Source: an uncultured Acidimicrobiia bacterium (GTDB lineage: Bacteria > Actinomycetota > Acidimicrobiia > Spongiisociales > Spongiisociaceae). From it: a stretch of 6,587 bases of DNA. Positions 6,399-6,587 of the stretch are shown here, piece by piece. Within the stretch, counting starts at the first letter, position 1; each line of letters starts with the position of its first letter. Made by a program: the position numbers and the translations under genes. The stretch is taken from NCBI GenBank assembly GCA_937900165.1, contig CALCCX010000143.1, positions 1-6,587 of the forward strand, in the 5' to 3' direction. The notes under the pieces are model-generated. The model ran no database searches. It had not been told where the DNA came from and worked only from the letters and a program-made list of their open reading frames with translations.

Positions 6399-6456
6399 AG
6401 ATCGGAAGAGCGTCGTGTAGGGAAAGAGTGTAGATCTCGGTGGTCGCCGGATCATT
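6399..6456. other. Illumina TruSeq adapter sequence (artefact)
   Basis: These 58 bases match the reverse complement of the TruSeq universal adapter, from AGATCGGAAGAGCGTCGTG through to ATCATT, with one mismatch at 6450 (G instead of T). This is library adapter read through at the end of an insert and then assembled. It is not genomic DNA. Translating it gives the well-known false protein tail IGRASCRERV. Confidence 0.98.
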
Positions 6457-6587
6457 AAAAAAAAAAGAAAACAAAATAAAAAAAGAGCAACCAGAATAAA
6501 GATCGGAAGAGCAAACGACGTAGAGACAGATGAAGTAACGTAGACCAGACAAAGAACACGTATATACCAACATAACATAACAGCTTT
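6457..6587. other. Poly-A and low-quality read tail with a second adapter stub (artefact)
   Basis: Directly after the adapter come ten A residues and a very A-rich stretch, as expected when a sequencer reads past the end of a fragment. A second 13-base adapter core (AGATCGGAAGAGC) appears at 6500-6512. It is followed by sequence only loosely like the indexed adapter, then A-rich noise to the end. No biological feature should be called here. Confidence 0.93.

Noticed and set aside
6457..6499. Poly-A tract that could suggest a polyadenylated transcript or a terminator
   Set aside because: It follows directly on a complete adapter and precedes another adapter core, so it is read-through noise.
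6316..6578. Two minus-strand frames (85 and 60 residues) with hydrophobic, membrane-like segments
   Set aside because: They are translations of adapter and poly-A read tail. Their hydrophobic stretch (many Phe/Leu) comes from the poly-T complement.

Overview
This window looks like the end of a metagenomic contig from a moderately high-GC actinobacterium. An Acidimicrobiia-like lineage is my best guess. The clues are the style of the S-layer-homology repeats (F-T-D-D-D-G ... G-I-T-L-G-C ... C-P-G-D ... R-G-Q-M-A-A-F), the actinobacterial look of the sigma factor, and a heme A synthase of the Cox15/CtaA type with only the first cysteine pair. The lineage is inferred from family style and was not checked against a database.

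Layout, left to right. (1) At 1-588 on the minus strand is the N-terminal part of a secreted surface protein: a signal peptide followed directly by 61-residue SLH-like repeats, running off the left edge. (2) A divergent intergenic region at 589-849 contains a GC-rich hairpin. (3) At 850-2305 on the plus strand is a two-gene unit: a PaaI-type hotdog thioesterase whose last 17 bases overlap the start of a heme A synthase (ctaA). (4) At 2236-4254 on the minus strand is a full-length DUF255/YyaL-type thioredoxin-fold protein. Its 3' end overlaps the end of ctaA tail to tail by 70 bases. (5) A divergent intergenic region at 4255-4614 is visibly more AT-rich and holds a plausible promoter for each flanking gene. 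(6) At 4615-5628 on the plus strand is a sigma-70 family factor, probably group 2 (primary-like), followed by a hairpin that may be a terminator. (7) From 5780 on the plus strand is a UDP-glucuronate decarboxylase (UDP-xylose synthase), cut off after about 206 residues. (8) From 6399 to the end the sequence is not biological: it is Illumina TruSeq adapter, a poly-A run and low-quality read tail.

How the genes fit together. They do not form one pathway. The heme A synthase serves the aa3-type cytochrome oxidase. The UDP-xylose synthase feeds nucleotide sugars into surface polysaccharide or glycan synthesis. The SLH protein is a cell-envelope component. The sigma factor is a regulator. The thioesterase and ctaA are the only pair with clear signs of translational coupling.

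I found no mobile element, CRISPR array, tRNA or rRNA, and no convincing evidence for an undescribed system. The most important observation is the adapter chimera at the right end. It creates a false C-terminus on the last gene and two false minus-strand reading frames.
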